64,000 nucleotides of DNA from Rhizophagus clarus (lineage: Eukaryota; Glomeromycota; Glomeromycetes; Glomerales; Glomeraceae): contig BLAL01000006.1 in assembly GCA_015698045.1 (NCBI GenBank), forward strand, positions 186,001-250,000, given 5' to 3'. The position numbers and the translations under genes were made by a program. Below the pieces are notes generated by a model, which had not been told where the DNA came from, ran no database searches, and worked only from the letters and a program-made list of their open reading frames with translations. Positions 23,416 to 33,624 of the stretch are shown here, in pieces. How positions within the stretch are numbered: position 1 is the first letter of the stretch; each line of letters starts with the position of its first letter.

Positions 23416-24692
23416 ACAATTTCCCGAAAGCCATTTTCCCGAATGTACTTTTTCCCAAAGACAATTTCCCGAATTCCGATTTCCCGAACTGGACAATTTC
23501 CCGAAATATACAATATCCCGAATCCCAATATCCCGAATGCCAATATCCCGAATCCCCAATATCCCGAATTTCAATATCCCGAATCTCTTAAACGTTATAT
23601 TGAATATATGCAACTTAGTTAATGTAGTTAATATGATTAATTATTTAATATAGCATATTTGTTAAATATAATGTATATGTGAAATAAAATGTTTTATATA
23701 TGATATGTTCAAGATATTGTTTAGCAAAGATTAACAATAATTACTAACTATTGGTTAGTTATTATTTTACGGATTAATTTGTTTTATTTGTTACGATTTT
23801 CAGATCTTAGATTAGTTTATGTTTTTATTTTATTTTTATTTTATTTTATTTTAATATTTCTAATTATTGTATTAGATAGGTTCACTTGAAAAATGGTGAT
23901 TTATATGTATAGATACAGTGGACGAAAAAAGTCTTCGGAAAAACATTTCCATTTATTGTGCAACGAGTAAATGTCTTGTGATGTGAAAAATTAGATATCA
24001 AAAGTATATTAGCAACAGACTACATGCTATCTGTCTATTAAAATATAAGTCGCCCAAAAAATCATCGGAAAAAAATGAGTTAGCTAATTTTGACTAATTG
24101 AGCAACTTTAAAAAGAGATTTCATGGTAAATATCCAGCCAAATTTGATAATTTTTTTTTATTTTGTTTGTTGAACCATAAAGCGTAACTTTAAAAATTTT
24201 ATGCACATTAATGATAAAATTAAAGTTAAATTTGAAAAACTTAAAAAATCATGAAATTTTCGATTGATGTAATTTAAAGACACTATAACACAAATTTTTA
24301 TTAAGAAATCACACATTGTGTATTAAGACAAAAATATTTTTCAGATCTGTTTCCATATAAAACCTATATATTTTTAATGAGTTATAAGTCAATTATCGGC
24401 TAGATATTGACTGGAAAGATTATTCCGAAGACTTTTTTCGTCCACTGTATATGTTATATGTCTAAGTTGAAGACGTTACTAAATGGATAGTTTTGTCTTT
24501 GGCTTTCATAATAAAGAATTAAAAAAAAAAAAAAGATATGCTCAAGATATTAGGGATTCGGGATATTGGGATTTGGGATATTGGGAATTTGAGATATAGG
24601 GATTCGGGAAATGGTCCAGTTCGGGAAATCGGCATTCGAGAAATTGACTTCGGGAAAAGGTCCATTCGGGAAAATGGCTTTCGGGAAATTGT
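23416..24692. mobile_element. TIR element with iterated TTCCCGAA ends
   Basis: A 1,277-bp element. The left arm (about 23,416-23,590) and right arm (about 24,550-24,692) are inverted copies beginning ACAATTTCCCGAAAGCCATT. Both are built from TTTCCCGAA and ATATCCCGAA iterations. It lies inside the HMG-box pseudogene. The target duplication is unclear. Frames here with GIRDIGIRDI repeats are just translated end repeats. No transposase. Confidence 0.75.
23916..24447. mobile_element. Tc1/mariner-type MITE nested in the TTCCCGAA element
   Basis: A 532-bp element with 25-bp perfect ends starting CAGTGGACGAAAAAAGTCTT, flanked by TA on both sides (23,914-23,915 and 24,448-24,449), as for Tc1/mariner insertion. 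No transposase frame. It sits in the middle of the larger TIR element, so it inserted later. Confidence 0.82.
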
Positions 24693-24845
24693 CCGACAAG
24701 GAAATTATAAACCCATTACAATGGATAAATTTTAATAAAGGAATTTACATTAGGCAGCTCATAATTATATATGCAACATTGCGCAGCGGATAAGAATATA
24801 AGATGACTTTTCTGTTATTATCAAAAGAAAATGGGTGGAAGCATC

Positions 24846-26270
24846 ATAAGCTTTGATCTTGAGAATTGTTTCGATGGATGATTTTACTCGTTTTTATAAT
24901 GTTTTAATGTTATATAGTATTAAATGAATTCTTATCGTTTTAATTAATTGAAGTAACAAAGTTATTTTATAGATTATGTGATTATGCATGATCAAATTCG
25001 CAAATTCGCGCTTTTTAAATCAATGACATTAATGAATAAGCCATAAAAAATAATGAAACAAGTAATTCATTATTAAATATGGATATTTTAACTACTATTT
25101 AACACGATCGTAACTTATGGATGGGCGAGAAACCAAATAATGAAGTTTTTTTAATTGACTCCACATAAACTATTTATCATACTCAAAAGTTATGTATTAC
25201 ACTTAAACAATCAAAAATATTTTTTTTTTTTTTTTTTTAAAAGAAAAAAAAAATGGCATGTGATTGATGGGAACGACTCCGTCTAATTAGTATCATCAAA
25301 GCTAAGTTTTAGAAAAGCCCAATTAGACGTATATATGTATATATATTGTTGGAAAATTGCAAAGCATTTATAAGACGATTGGAATAAAGAAGAAAGAGTT
25401 CTGTGATGAACGATATATGCATGCTTTAACCATTTATGAATTTGGTCTCGTACGAATTTGGTGATAAATTTTGAGGATCTACGCGACGCCGCAACGATTT
25501 AATATAAAAACTTTGTGTTTGACTATCAAATCACGAATTATTTATACAAGTAAGCCATTTGTCGGATACATATCCTTAAGATTATTCACATATTTTTGTC
25601 AACATAATCACTTTTTATAATAACGAACAAAAAATCGTGATAAGACTAAATTTGATTTTGAATAAATGGTCACATTGCTTTTCTTATGTAGTTATAAAGA
25701 CTAATGTGATATTAAAATATTCAGTATGTCAAATAAAAATGACAAAAAATAATCTATTCTAGAATTCTAGAATTCTTTGCCTGAGAATCGTCTATTTTAG
25801 TAGTATAATGACATTATAATTCTTTTTTTATTATGCAGAAAGTAATCATATGTGCAGAAATTTCGAACAATAGTGTCTTTAGATAGCCACAATACTAACC
25901 CAATTTGAAATACATTAGAATAAATAATAGCTATTACATCATTATGTTGGTCACAAAGAAGTTTGGTTGACCTCATTTATCTTTCATGACGTTGTCGGTT
26001 TCTTCAAAGCTTTTTCTTACAATCGAATAATAATTGAATGGTTTGCCTTTTCGGTGAGTGTCCGAGTGAGCACAGAAAATGTAATTATTGAGCTATTTTT
26101 AAATCATTTCCGGTACTTACTGTACGTTCTCACTCAGAAAAAAGTTCTTAAATTTTTGGTGCAATATTCATTGTTTTTTTTTACAAAAAAAAAAATCTTT
26201 TTTTGACCAGGAATTCTATAAAAAATTATGGGAATTACACAAGAGACAGATATTTAAATTAATTCAGTAT
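24846..26270. repeat. Duplicated block, copy B (5' flank of the HMG pseudogene)
   Basis: Collinear with about 5,690-7,160. Contains a long T run then A run at 25,219-25,250. No gene. Confidence 0.55.
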
Positions 26271-26279
26271 GTTCACCAG

Positions 26280-26750
26280 TAGAATTATTTTTTCAGTTAG
26301 TAAAATTCTATTTGTCAAACATTCGTGTCCACACCCACTTAATACGAGCCAAAAATTCACGTGATAGAATATTACGCACGTACTACTACGCTATATTTAG
26401 TAATATATATAATTTTTATATCATACGTACAAATAAAATCGGATTATATCAAGATTTCATTCAGCAAAATTAGACAAATTATACTCTATTGTATTCTACA
26501 ATAAAAAGGAAACTAATGGCGAAGTTTCTCTAATTTTGGAATTTTATTCCTTTTTTTGGTCAAATATACTAATTATTTTTCCATTTTCGCATTACTTGCT
26601 GACATAACAAGTATTATGGCAAAATTCTTCGTGCACATTATCATGTACACGAAACGCTAAAAGATTTTCATCTATCATTGTCTGATATATTCGTAAATCG
26701 GATTTTACCCCTGGGCTTGGCTTTGTCAACTATCTTTAATACATTATCAA
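26280..26750. repeat. Block shared with 12,930-13,420
   Basis: Shares TTTTTCAGTTAGTAAA at the start and TATTCGTAAATCG plus a GGGCTT motif at the end. It precedes the broken copy of the repeat-tail gene. Confidence 0.45.
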
Positions 26751-27031
26751 CAATTTTAAAGGTATAATGCTAAATCACAGTAGGAAACAATGCGGATGTA
26801 TTTTTCTCTTAACAACAAGAACTTAGTACGGTTGATGAATTCCGAAAATCCGCTGGTAGTAAGCTTTTTTGGAGGATTACTATTTCAGGAAAACGAAGTA
26901 GGTCGGGAGAAAGGAAGAGCTATTTTCAGAGATGTTGAAGCAACGTATCATTTTGAGCATGACGAATACGATTTGTATTCTCCTTATGACCTTATGTCGA
27001 ACAACAGCAAAAATAATCCCGCAAGACTGTG
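26735..27031 (+). pseudogene. Broken relative of the Asn/Gln/His-tail protein
   Basis: Read across two frames, the segment gives NADVFFS, a stop, QQELSTVDEFRKSAGSK, then after a frameshift RAIFRDVEATYHFEHDEYDL. The intact gene at 14.1-15.1 kb has TNVFFSYQQELNKVDEFRKS and GEDIYRDVEAKYRFEHGKYD. The N-terminal half and the repeat tail are absent. It is a remnant in the opposite orientation to the intact gene. Confidence 0.75.
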
Positions 27032-27032
27032 A

Positions 27033-27560
27033 TATCATGATTTTCATTTTTATATTTTGATGAAAAATGTGAATGTTAGTTACTTCATTTTTATTCTATT
27101 CATTTATTCAGTTTGAATATATAACTTTTAATAAAGCGCTAAAAACAGAAATTTTAAATTTTAAATGTTGAGATGCAATTTACATACATTCTTAATGTAT
27201 TAGTACGCTAAATATCATTATTATATATTTTAACATTATAGTTCTAATCAGAAAAAGACGTAATTAGTTAGAACTAAAGAATGAATATTGAAAAATAATA
27301 AAATTTTTTTATAAAAAAGTTTCACACTAATTAATACCCAAAATCTGCAATTAACTTTAAAGAAACATAAGCACAAGTCGTTATAGTGAACTCATTTAAT
27401 TATTTTCTATATTAAAATGGAACTTGAGAAATAACGCAATGTAAGTGGCTAGGGCTTCAGGCTTTCAGTATGAACTAACGGCCAAACTGGGAATTTATTA
27501 GTAATTCAGCGTTGAAACAGTAGTTATCAAGAGGAAATATCAAGATTGTATATAATCAGA
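27033..27560. other. Gene-free stretch
   Basis: AT-rich, no supported feature. Confidence 0.4.
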
Positions 27561-27932
27561 CCTGTTCAATTCAATTCTGTTCTGTTCTGATCCGATTTTA
27601 GTGTAATTAATTTTAGCCAATTAAAAAGCGGCGTGAATTGAGTAAAAAAATCTGTTCCGTTTATTTCTAACCAAGGGTGCGTGCATTATAAATGTATGCA
27701 CTGGCTGGAGTTTAGAAGTTATGCATTTTCACGTAATAGTGCTAATGTTAACTCTGGCCAGTTTGTACGATAATAACGTACGCACGCTGCGTACGTTAAA
27801 TTTCAGAACATTTGGATCATCAATTTTTTTGATCTGTTGTTCCGGCATGTTATTCCAATTTTAAATGAATTTGATTGGCTAAAAAATTTGGCAAAAATCA
27901 GAACGGAACAGAACAGAGTAGAATTGAACAGG
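27561..27932. mobile_element. TIR element with nested inverted segment
   Basis: Ends CCTGTTCAATTC and GAATTGAACAGG, extended by inverted TCTGTTCTGTTC motifs, enclose 372 bp. Inside, about 27,672-27,720 and 27,745-27,800 form a second imperfect inverted repeat (GGTGCGTGCATTATA versus ATAATAACGTACGCACGC; ACTGGCTGGAGTT versus AACTCTGGCCAGT). No target duplication was resolved. Confidence 0.55.
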
Positions 27933-28588
27933 GTTAATAACTAAATAAAAAACGTTACTGATATTAAAAAAATTTTTTAACACTGTAGAACGATTCTGCC
28001 AACTTTTATTTATAATCAATAATTCTTTTATACATGCTTTGATAAATAAATAATTTCATCGTTCTAATATAATAAAATTAATTATCTAATATTTTCCACG
28101 AAATAATTTTTGAAGTAAATTTTCCTTAAAATTTTCTTCTTGTGAAACCTATCAATTCCTATCAATTATCATAAAGACCGAAATAAAGAAAATTAAAAGA
28201 TAATTTCCAAGATTTTCTTTTCATATGTTGTCATCATCGCAAATGGATAAATAATTATCCTAAACTAAACGATAAGAGTTATTGCACTAAGTATTGTCAA
28301 ATGTTATGGAAATCGTATTAATAGAGAAATTGCAAATAGAAGAATATTTTAAAGTCACGTAGTTTTAGTTGTTAGACAGTTAGAATATAAATATTTTACT
28401 TTACCTGGTTTATCTAGTTTGGAATAGTTTTTAGACAATAGTTTTGATAGACAACTAATTTAGGTGCAATTTTTTGCAGAATATTTTATTTTATTCAATT
28501 GTTTATAGAAATTTGATTAATTAAATCTTTAAGCAAGAAGTCATTTCTAAAATATTTCGTTACCACTACCCTCAATGCATATTTGAAA
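27933..28588. other. Gene-free stretch
   Basis: AT-rich, no supported feature. Confidence 0.4.
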
Positions 28589-28982
28589 AGTGTGCCAAGT
28601 TGATGGCGCAGTTGGCTAACTGTGGCGCAAAAAAAAAATTCTGCAAAAAAAGATTTCTTATTATATAAAGCTTTTAGGAAATTATGCAATATGTGTATTT
28701 TTACCTGCTCTGAAAGTTTACTTAGAATAGTAAAGGTGGTTTTGAAGCCGTTTTTGACTTATTTCAATAAAACTCTTTTTTTCGTTAAAATTAATCTTAA
28801 CCATTTCGGAAATGATCAGCAAAGAGATTTTTTAATCATCATTCAAAACCCACTTCCGGCCTTATAGCAAATTTGTAGAGCGGCTAAAATTACGGCCATA
28901 TTAGAATTTGACAATTTTTTTGTTAAGTAATAAACCTGTTTTTACAATCTTTGAAAATTGCTGCGCCACCAACCTGGTACAC
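28589..28982. mobile_element. TIR element, about 0.4 kb
   Basis: The left end GTGTGCCAAGTTGATGGCGC mirrors the right end (reverse complement GTGTACCAGGTTGGTGGCGC). The flanks AAAA and ATTT show no certain target duplication. Open frames inside (28,622-28,867 +; 28,495-28,689 -) look accidental. Confidence 0.5.
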
Positions 28983-29577
28983 ATTTCTCAATATTGAATG
29001 ACGTAATTTGTACACAAAAAAAATTTTTTCTCTAAAAATTCCAGTAAAAGAATGAATGAAATGAAATGATCCTAAATTTCCTCGCGTAAACATATACTTT
29101 CTTATCTATAAATTTCAATAACGCAATAATTTCTCCTCTTATGAAGAATACTGTAAGTACTATTCATAGTTTCGTGATTAAATAAAATAATAATGCTTTA
29201 AAACTTTATATTTTTTGTGCGTCCCTGCATGTTGCACAGGTGCGTAGAAAAGAAATTCTAATTTAGGTTGACATTACTAGTTCCAATGTTAGATATCAAA
29301 TTATCGAAAAATTTTTATACTTATATATTATATAATTTTAAATATTCAAATATTTATTGATATAATAATATACGTAGATTTATATAAAAACTTTATATTT
29401 ATATAAATATTTAAGAGAAAAAACCTATCTTAACTGTTAAGGGAAAAAATCTTAAAAATTTATAAAAATATAAATGAAAATAAAATAAAATAACCTTCCT
29501 CTATATATAAAATAGATACAAAAATGATAAAACTATGAGAAGAATCAATATGTCTGAAAAAATAGATCTTTTAAATA
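28983..29577. other. Gene-free stretch
   Basis: AT-rich sequence downstream of the following minus-strand gene. No supported feature. Confidence 0.4.
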
Positions 29578-30582
29578 CTAGTTCTTCATTTCTAGCCTCC
29601 TATTTACCGAACTATTATTCAGTAAAGATAAAATAATATTTGAATATTGACTGTACTTATCCTGAACTTCTGTCCAACTTTTAATAACTGCTTTGCCAGT
29701 CAATTTATTATAACCCACATTAGAATCTTTCTTATTTTCAAAGTCATTAATAAGACCATCAATTTCATCAACTCGACGATCCCAGAATACTTTGAAACAG
29801 TCAAGAATGTTAATAATAGATTCCGTTTCCTTAGCGACATCATCTATTGAACTATTTATTTTTTTAAATGATTCTACTAAAGAGCGAGATTGATCTCTAG
29901 AAACTCGACACTCTTTAACGTCTTCTGCTTTCTCTTTAGCAACATATCCAAGAATACCCGCTCCAATTAAAGGAACACCTGCAAGTGCAGGGGACAGTAT
30001 GGTTAATCCTGTGCTAGTAACAATGCATGCCCATTTTGCTCTGTTTGCCAATTTTTTTTCTTGATTCTGTAGATTCGCATTTTGTTCTTCTTTTTCCATC
30101 ATTTCATTAATTTGTGAATTTATTGTATCCAATTCCATAGCGATATCACGCATGTTATTATTAATATTAGTGTATCCATCCTTTAATTTGGTAGTTTCAT
30201 CTTTACATTTATGTGCTGTCTGAAGTAAATCTTTAAGAGCATCTTGAAAATCCATTCCACTAACTCTTTCATTCATAAGTGTCTCAACATAAGATATGAT
30301 AACACTACAATGTTGAGCTATTTCATTACTTCCTTTCACACTTTTACGAGTCAGCTCACAAAATTTTTTTCCCTCATCAAGTATATTTTTGATATATTCT
30401 TTAACGGTATTATTTAGACACTGGGAGACGGAACCATCATCAAAGTTAATACACTTGTTTTTACATTCAATTTTCACTAATTTATTAAAACTTTCCAAAA
30501 CATTATTGATTACTTCTTCCGCCTTTTCAGTTTCTGGTTTGACTACTTTCTTAAAAGCGTCTATCTCTCTATAAGATGACAT
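29578..30582 (-). CDS. Helical protein with central hydrophobic hairpin (alpha-pore-forming-toxin-like)
   Basis: A 334-residue single-exon protein. Residues 1-180 are predominantly helical and charged, with a likely coiled coil around 130-180. Residues 184-214 form a strongly hydrophobic segment with internal Gly/Pro, flanked by basic residues, able to make a helical hairpin. Residues 218-330 return to long amphipathic helices. Helical bundle, hydrophobic hairpin, helical bundle is the plan of the ClyA/HBL/Xax-type alpha-pore-forming proteins. The match is by architecture only, not by a diagnostic motif. There is no N-terminal signal peptide, so it would be cytosolic or released unconventionally. 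Nine cysteines are scattered through it. Alternatives are a dynamin-like or t-SNARE-like helical protein. The frame is intact. Confidence 0.6.
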   Translation of the reverse strand: MSSYREIDAFKKVVKPETEKAEEVINNVLESFNKLVKIECKNKCINFDDGSVSQCLNNTVKEYIKNILDEGKKFCELTRKSVKGSNEIAQHCSVIISYVETLMNERVSGMDFQDALKDLLQTAHKCKDETTKLKDGYTNINNNMRDIAMELDTINSQINEMMEKEEQNANLQNQEKKLANRAKWACIVTSTGLTILSPALAGVPLIGAGILGYVAKEKAEDVKECRVSRDQSRSLVESFKKINSSIDDVAKETESIINILDCFKVFWDRRVDEIDGLINDFENKKDSNVGYNKLTGKAVIKSWTEVQDKYSQYSNIILSLLNNSSVNRRLEMKN

Positions 30583-30659
30583 TTCTGTAATATGTTCGAA
30601 TAAAAAGCTGAATTACTTATTTTTATATATGTAACAGCTTTAGGGTTACTAATAGGGGC

Positions 30660-31040
30660 AATGGCAAAAGTATCTTTATTTGCGTAAATATAGTTTAGTA
30701 AATATTTTTGTTTTCCATCAATATATCCTAAATTATCAATTGGTCAAAGACTATTTAATTTAATAAAAGTATTTCATTCTATAATGAACATTACAAAATG
30801 AATCATATCAATCGTAGGACATTGCCTACCGTGACACAATTAAAACTACCCAGCATAATATATGTATCTTTATTTGCGTTCAGAAATTCCAAATATAGAT
30901 TAGTAAATATTCATCAATATTTCCCAAATTATGAAAGTAAATAATGACTATTTAATCTATAATGGGAAAAGTTTCGTGCATGTAATAAAAAGTGAATCAT
31001 ATCAATTGTTTACTACCGTGACATAATTAAAAGTTACTAA
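30660..31040 (-). repeat. Duplicated upstream region of the helical-hairpin gene
   Basis: Two units of about 195 bp in tandem. Each starts near TATCTTTATTTGCGT (30,671 and about 30,865) and ends near TACCGTGACA (about 30,827 and 31,013). They lie 80-460 bases before the start codon, so the duplication covers probable promoter DNA. Confidence 0.6.
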
Positions 31041-32050
31041 CGGATATAGGTACATGACGGAAACCCAAATTCCGTGATTAATACGCTAACTAAAAATTAA
31101 GCACGAATTTGATCATGACGATTCTAAAAAAGAAAAAAAAAGAAACTTGAAATCAATAGATGGATAGGTATGATAATCAATTCAATTACTCTAATTTAAA
31201 CAACCTATCAGGAAAATTTTTGTCGGGATTTAGCCCGGAAGTAATCGATAGATTAAAACATTAAAGGAAAAAAAATTTTATGATTTGTTAAAAAGTTCCA
31301 TAAATGATTACTAACTTAACAATAAATCTTATATATAAAATAATAATAATATTTTTAAATAAATTTTCTTATCTTTTATCATTATTTAACAGATTACACA
31401 GCAGGAGAATAAGGGAAAGATGCCCATTTGTTATTATGATCGACATGCAATGAAATTAAACAATAAATTTAAGATAACGTAACGACAGAAGTAACAAACA
31501 AAAAAAAAAATTTTTTATTAATTCAAAAAAATTAAGAAATCGGAATATGGACTTGTTTATCATCAATAAATCAAAAAAAAATGCGACGAGTATACTTTCC
31601 TCCATAAACGAAATTTTAAAGTCAAAATATTGTATATTAATTTTTTAAAAAAGGATAAAAATAAATGCCTTTCACATCATTCAAATTATATAAGTGAAAT
31701 CTTTGTGATCAGTGAATTGTGAATTTACATATTAAAGAATTGAATTTGACTTTTGATCTCATGCCTGTGAGAAACTGATTATAATAACGTTCTAAATTAA
31801 GATCCTTTTGAATGTAAATCACGATTTCATGTGAAAAATTTAAGTGTAGATCATGCGAGTTTAAAATAAAAATTGATTTACATGCAATTGTTAAATTTAC
31901 AATCAAATCATTTTAATCAAAAATTCTAAAAATACTTCATATAGTAGTGATGTATTATAAATTAAGTTTGTTCTTTTAATTTGGTTTTATTATTTATTTG
32001 TTTTTTAAAATACTATTTTTGTTGTCGGCGGCCGTATTGATTATTCCGTA
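31041..32050. other. Gene-free stretch
   Basis: AT-rich. The 65-residue frame at 31,709-31,906 (-) lacks coding character. Confidence 0.4.
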
Positions 32051-32059
32051 AAAAAACTA

Positions 32060-32570
32060 AACACGTTTTCTTCATCCTTGACTATCAGAATCAAATGCCG
32101 CAATAGTGTAACAAAATCAAAATCAATTGCGTAAATAAAACTGCGGAGAGATTTTCTGGTTTTAATGATACTGTGCAATATATATATATACAGTATATAT
32201 ATATATAATATATATTTATATTATTGTATTGATGTAAATAAATAATCAAATTTTACTTTGTTTTATCAATTTTAGCAATATAGTGCCGAATTTATAAAAC
32301 AACGGACTCATTCATGATTATCCAAAAAGGTGCTTGTGAACGAACAAACAATGACCATATTTGCGTAATATAAAACCATAAAAGGAGAATTTCGTTTTAA
32401 TGATACAATATATAAATCAGTCATTTCACGGAGATGACGGAACATAAGGAACAATTGCATATTTAATTATGATAACAATAAAAAAACGACAATCTCATTC
32501 ATGACTATCGAAAAGAGTGTTTGTGAACGAATAAACAAGATCGCTTTCAAAAATAATTTTTTGTGAAGAA
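32060..32570. repeat. Tandem repeat, about 190-235 bp period
   Basis: Three diverged units share a TGACTATC-like start (about 32,076, 32,313, 32,501). The last two also share TTGTGAACGAACAAACAA, and the first two share GTTTTAATGATAC. A TA microsatellite at about 32,179-32,214 separates the first two. Confidence 0.5.
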
Positions 32571-33375
32571 TGATCAAAAAAGGTACGATTAATCAAATAA
32601 TGCTTTTATGTATGTAATGCATGAAACATTAAAAATTAATTTTATAGGGTAGCACTCACTCAGGCGAAGAATTTACAACATTATGCATAATACATAACAA
32701 GACGCCATCATTCATGGGAGCTGTAAAGTATGTATATGAAAAGCTTTATGGTTTGAATTATTTAACATATGGTCTGCCAAGAGATTTGTGTTACCGTAGA
32801 AACAAATTTTAATGATCATTTATGTAATAAACAATTTCCTTTTTCAAAAATATCAGTCTGTATAGCATTCTGAGGAGGAACGTCAACTTTTTTTATGAAT
32901 AAAGTTGTTTAAATACAAAAAAAAAAAATCTAGAATAATAAGAATAATAATATAACGATATAGATTGTTTGAATAGAATTTCCAAGAATATCGGGCCGTT
33001 TGACAAAAATTAACAGACCGATAATTACTGCTGAGAAATCAATTTTTCTTAGTAATGTTTAAGCTATGATACAGAATTTTTTAATTTTTTTTTTTTTTAA
33101 TAATTATATAAAATAGATCATTACAATATTTTTTTAGGTTAAATATTTTTTAATAAATCATTACGCTTTTATTAATATTTTTTAATTAAATTTTTTTTTT
33201 TTATAAATTATTCCGTTTTTTATTGATATTTTTAATTAAGTTAAATTATTTTTAATAAATTACTCCGCTTTTTATTAATATTTTATTAATATTTTTAATG
33301 GAAAAATGTCGCAATCACCATGGCGACCTCATTATCACGTGAGCAACCAAATTTTGATTAGCTGCGTGATTATAT
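32571..33375. other. Gene-free stretch
   Basis: Includes diverged repeats of TTTTTAATAAATTATTACGCTTTTTATTAAT type at 33,110-33,300. No gene. Confidence 0.4.
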
Positions 33376-33487
33376 CATGTTTATACTTGCCGCCCATTCT
33401 CCAAAAAAGGAAATTTAAACAATGATTTCATGTCGATCTCATTGTTTAAATTTCCTTTTTGAGGAATGGGCGGCAAGTATAATCATG
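33376..33487. repeat. 112-bp foldback repeat
   Basis: Arms of about 50 bp from CATGTTTATACTTGCCGCCC to AACAATGA mirror around a loop of about 13 bases. A few mismatches. Probably a foldback mini element; it lies just upstream of the micro-exon-like array. Confidence 0.65.
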
Positions 33488-33624
33488 TTTGTTTAACAGA
33501 GGATTTGTCGCTTCTAATATTTTTCTTTACCCCTTCGCTCAGCTCTCAAGGTATGTTTTGTTCTTTTTTTTATTTTTTGTTTCCTATAACTTGTTACTTG
33601 CTAATTATATTTCATTCCTTTCAG

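Larger units (their letters stand above)
23225..24845 (-). pseudogene. HMG-box gene copy, disrupted by a transposon
   Basis: The translated piece RLILRKELRGMSTMEISRIA matches the HMG-box protein at 5,220-5,657. The flanking DNA aligns collinearly with that locus on both sides. The C-terminal part has lost its frame, and the 5' part resumes only after a 1.28-kb insertion (24,693 onward matches about 5,540-5,690). It cannot encode a functional domain. Confidence 0.8.

Noticed and set aside
23389-24735. Frames with GIRDIGIRDI repeats on both strands
   Set aside because: They translate the iterated TTCCCGAA ends of the TIR element.
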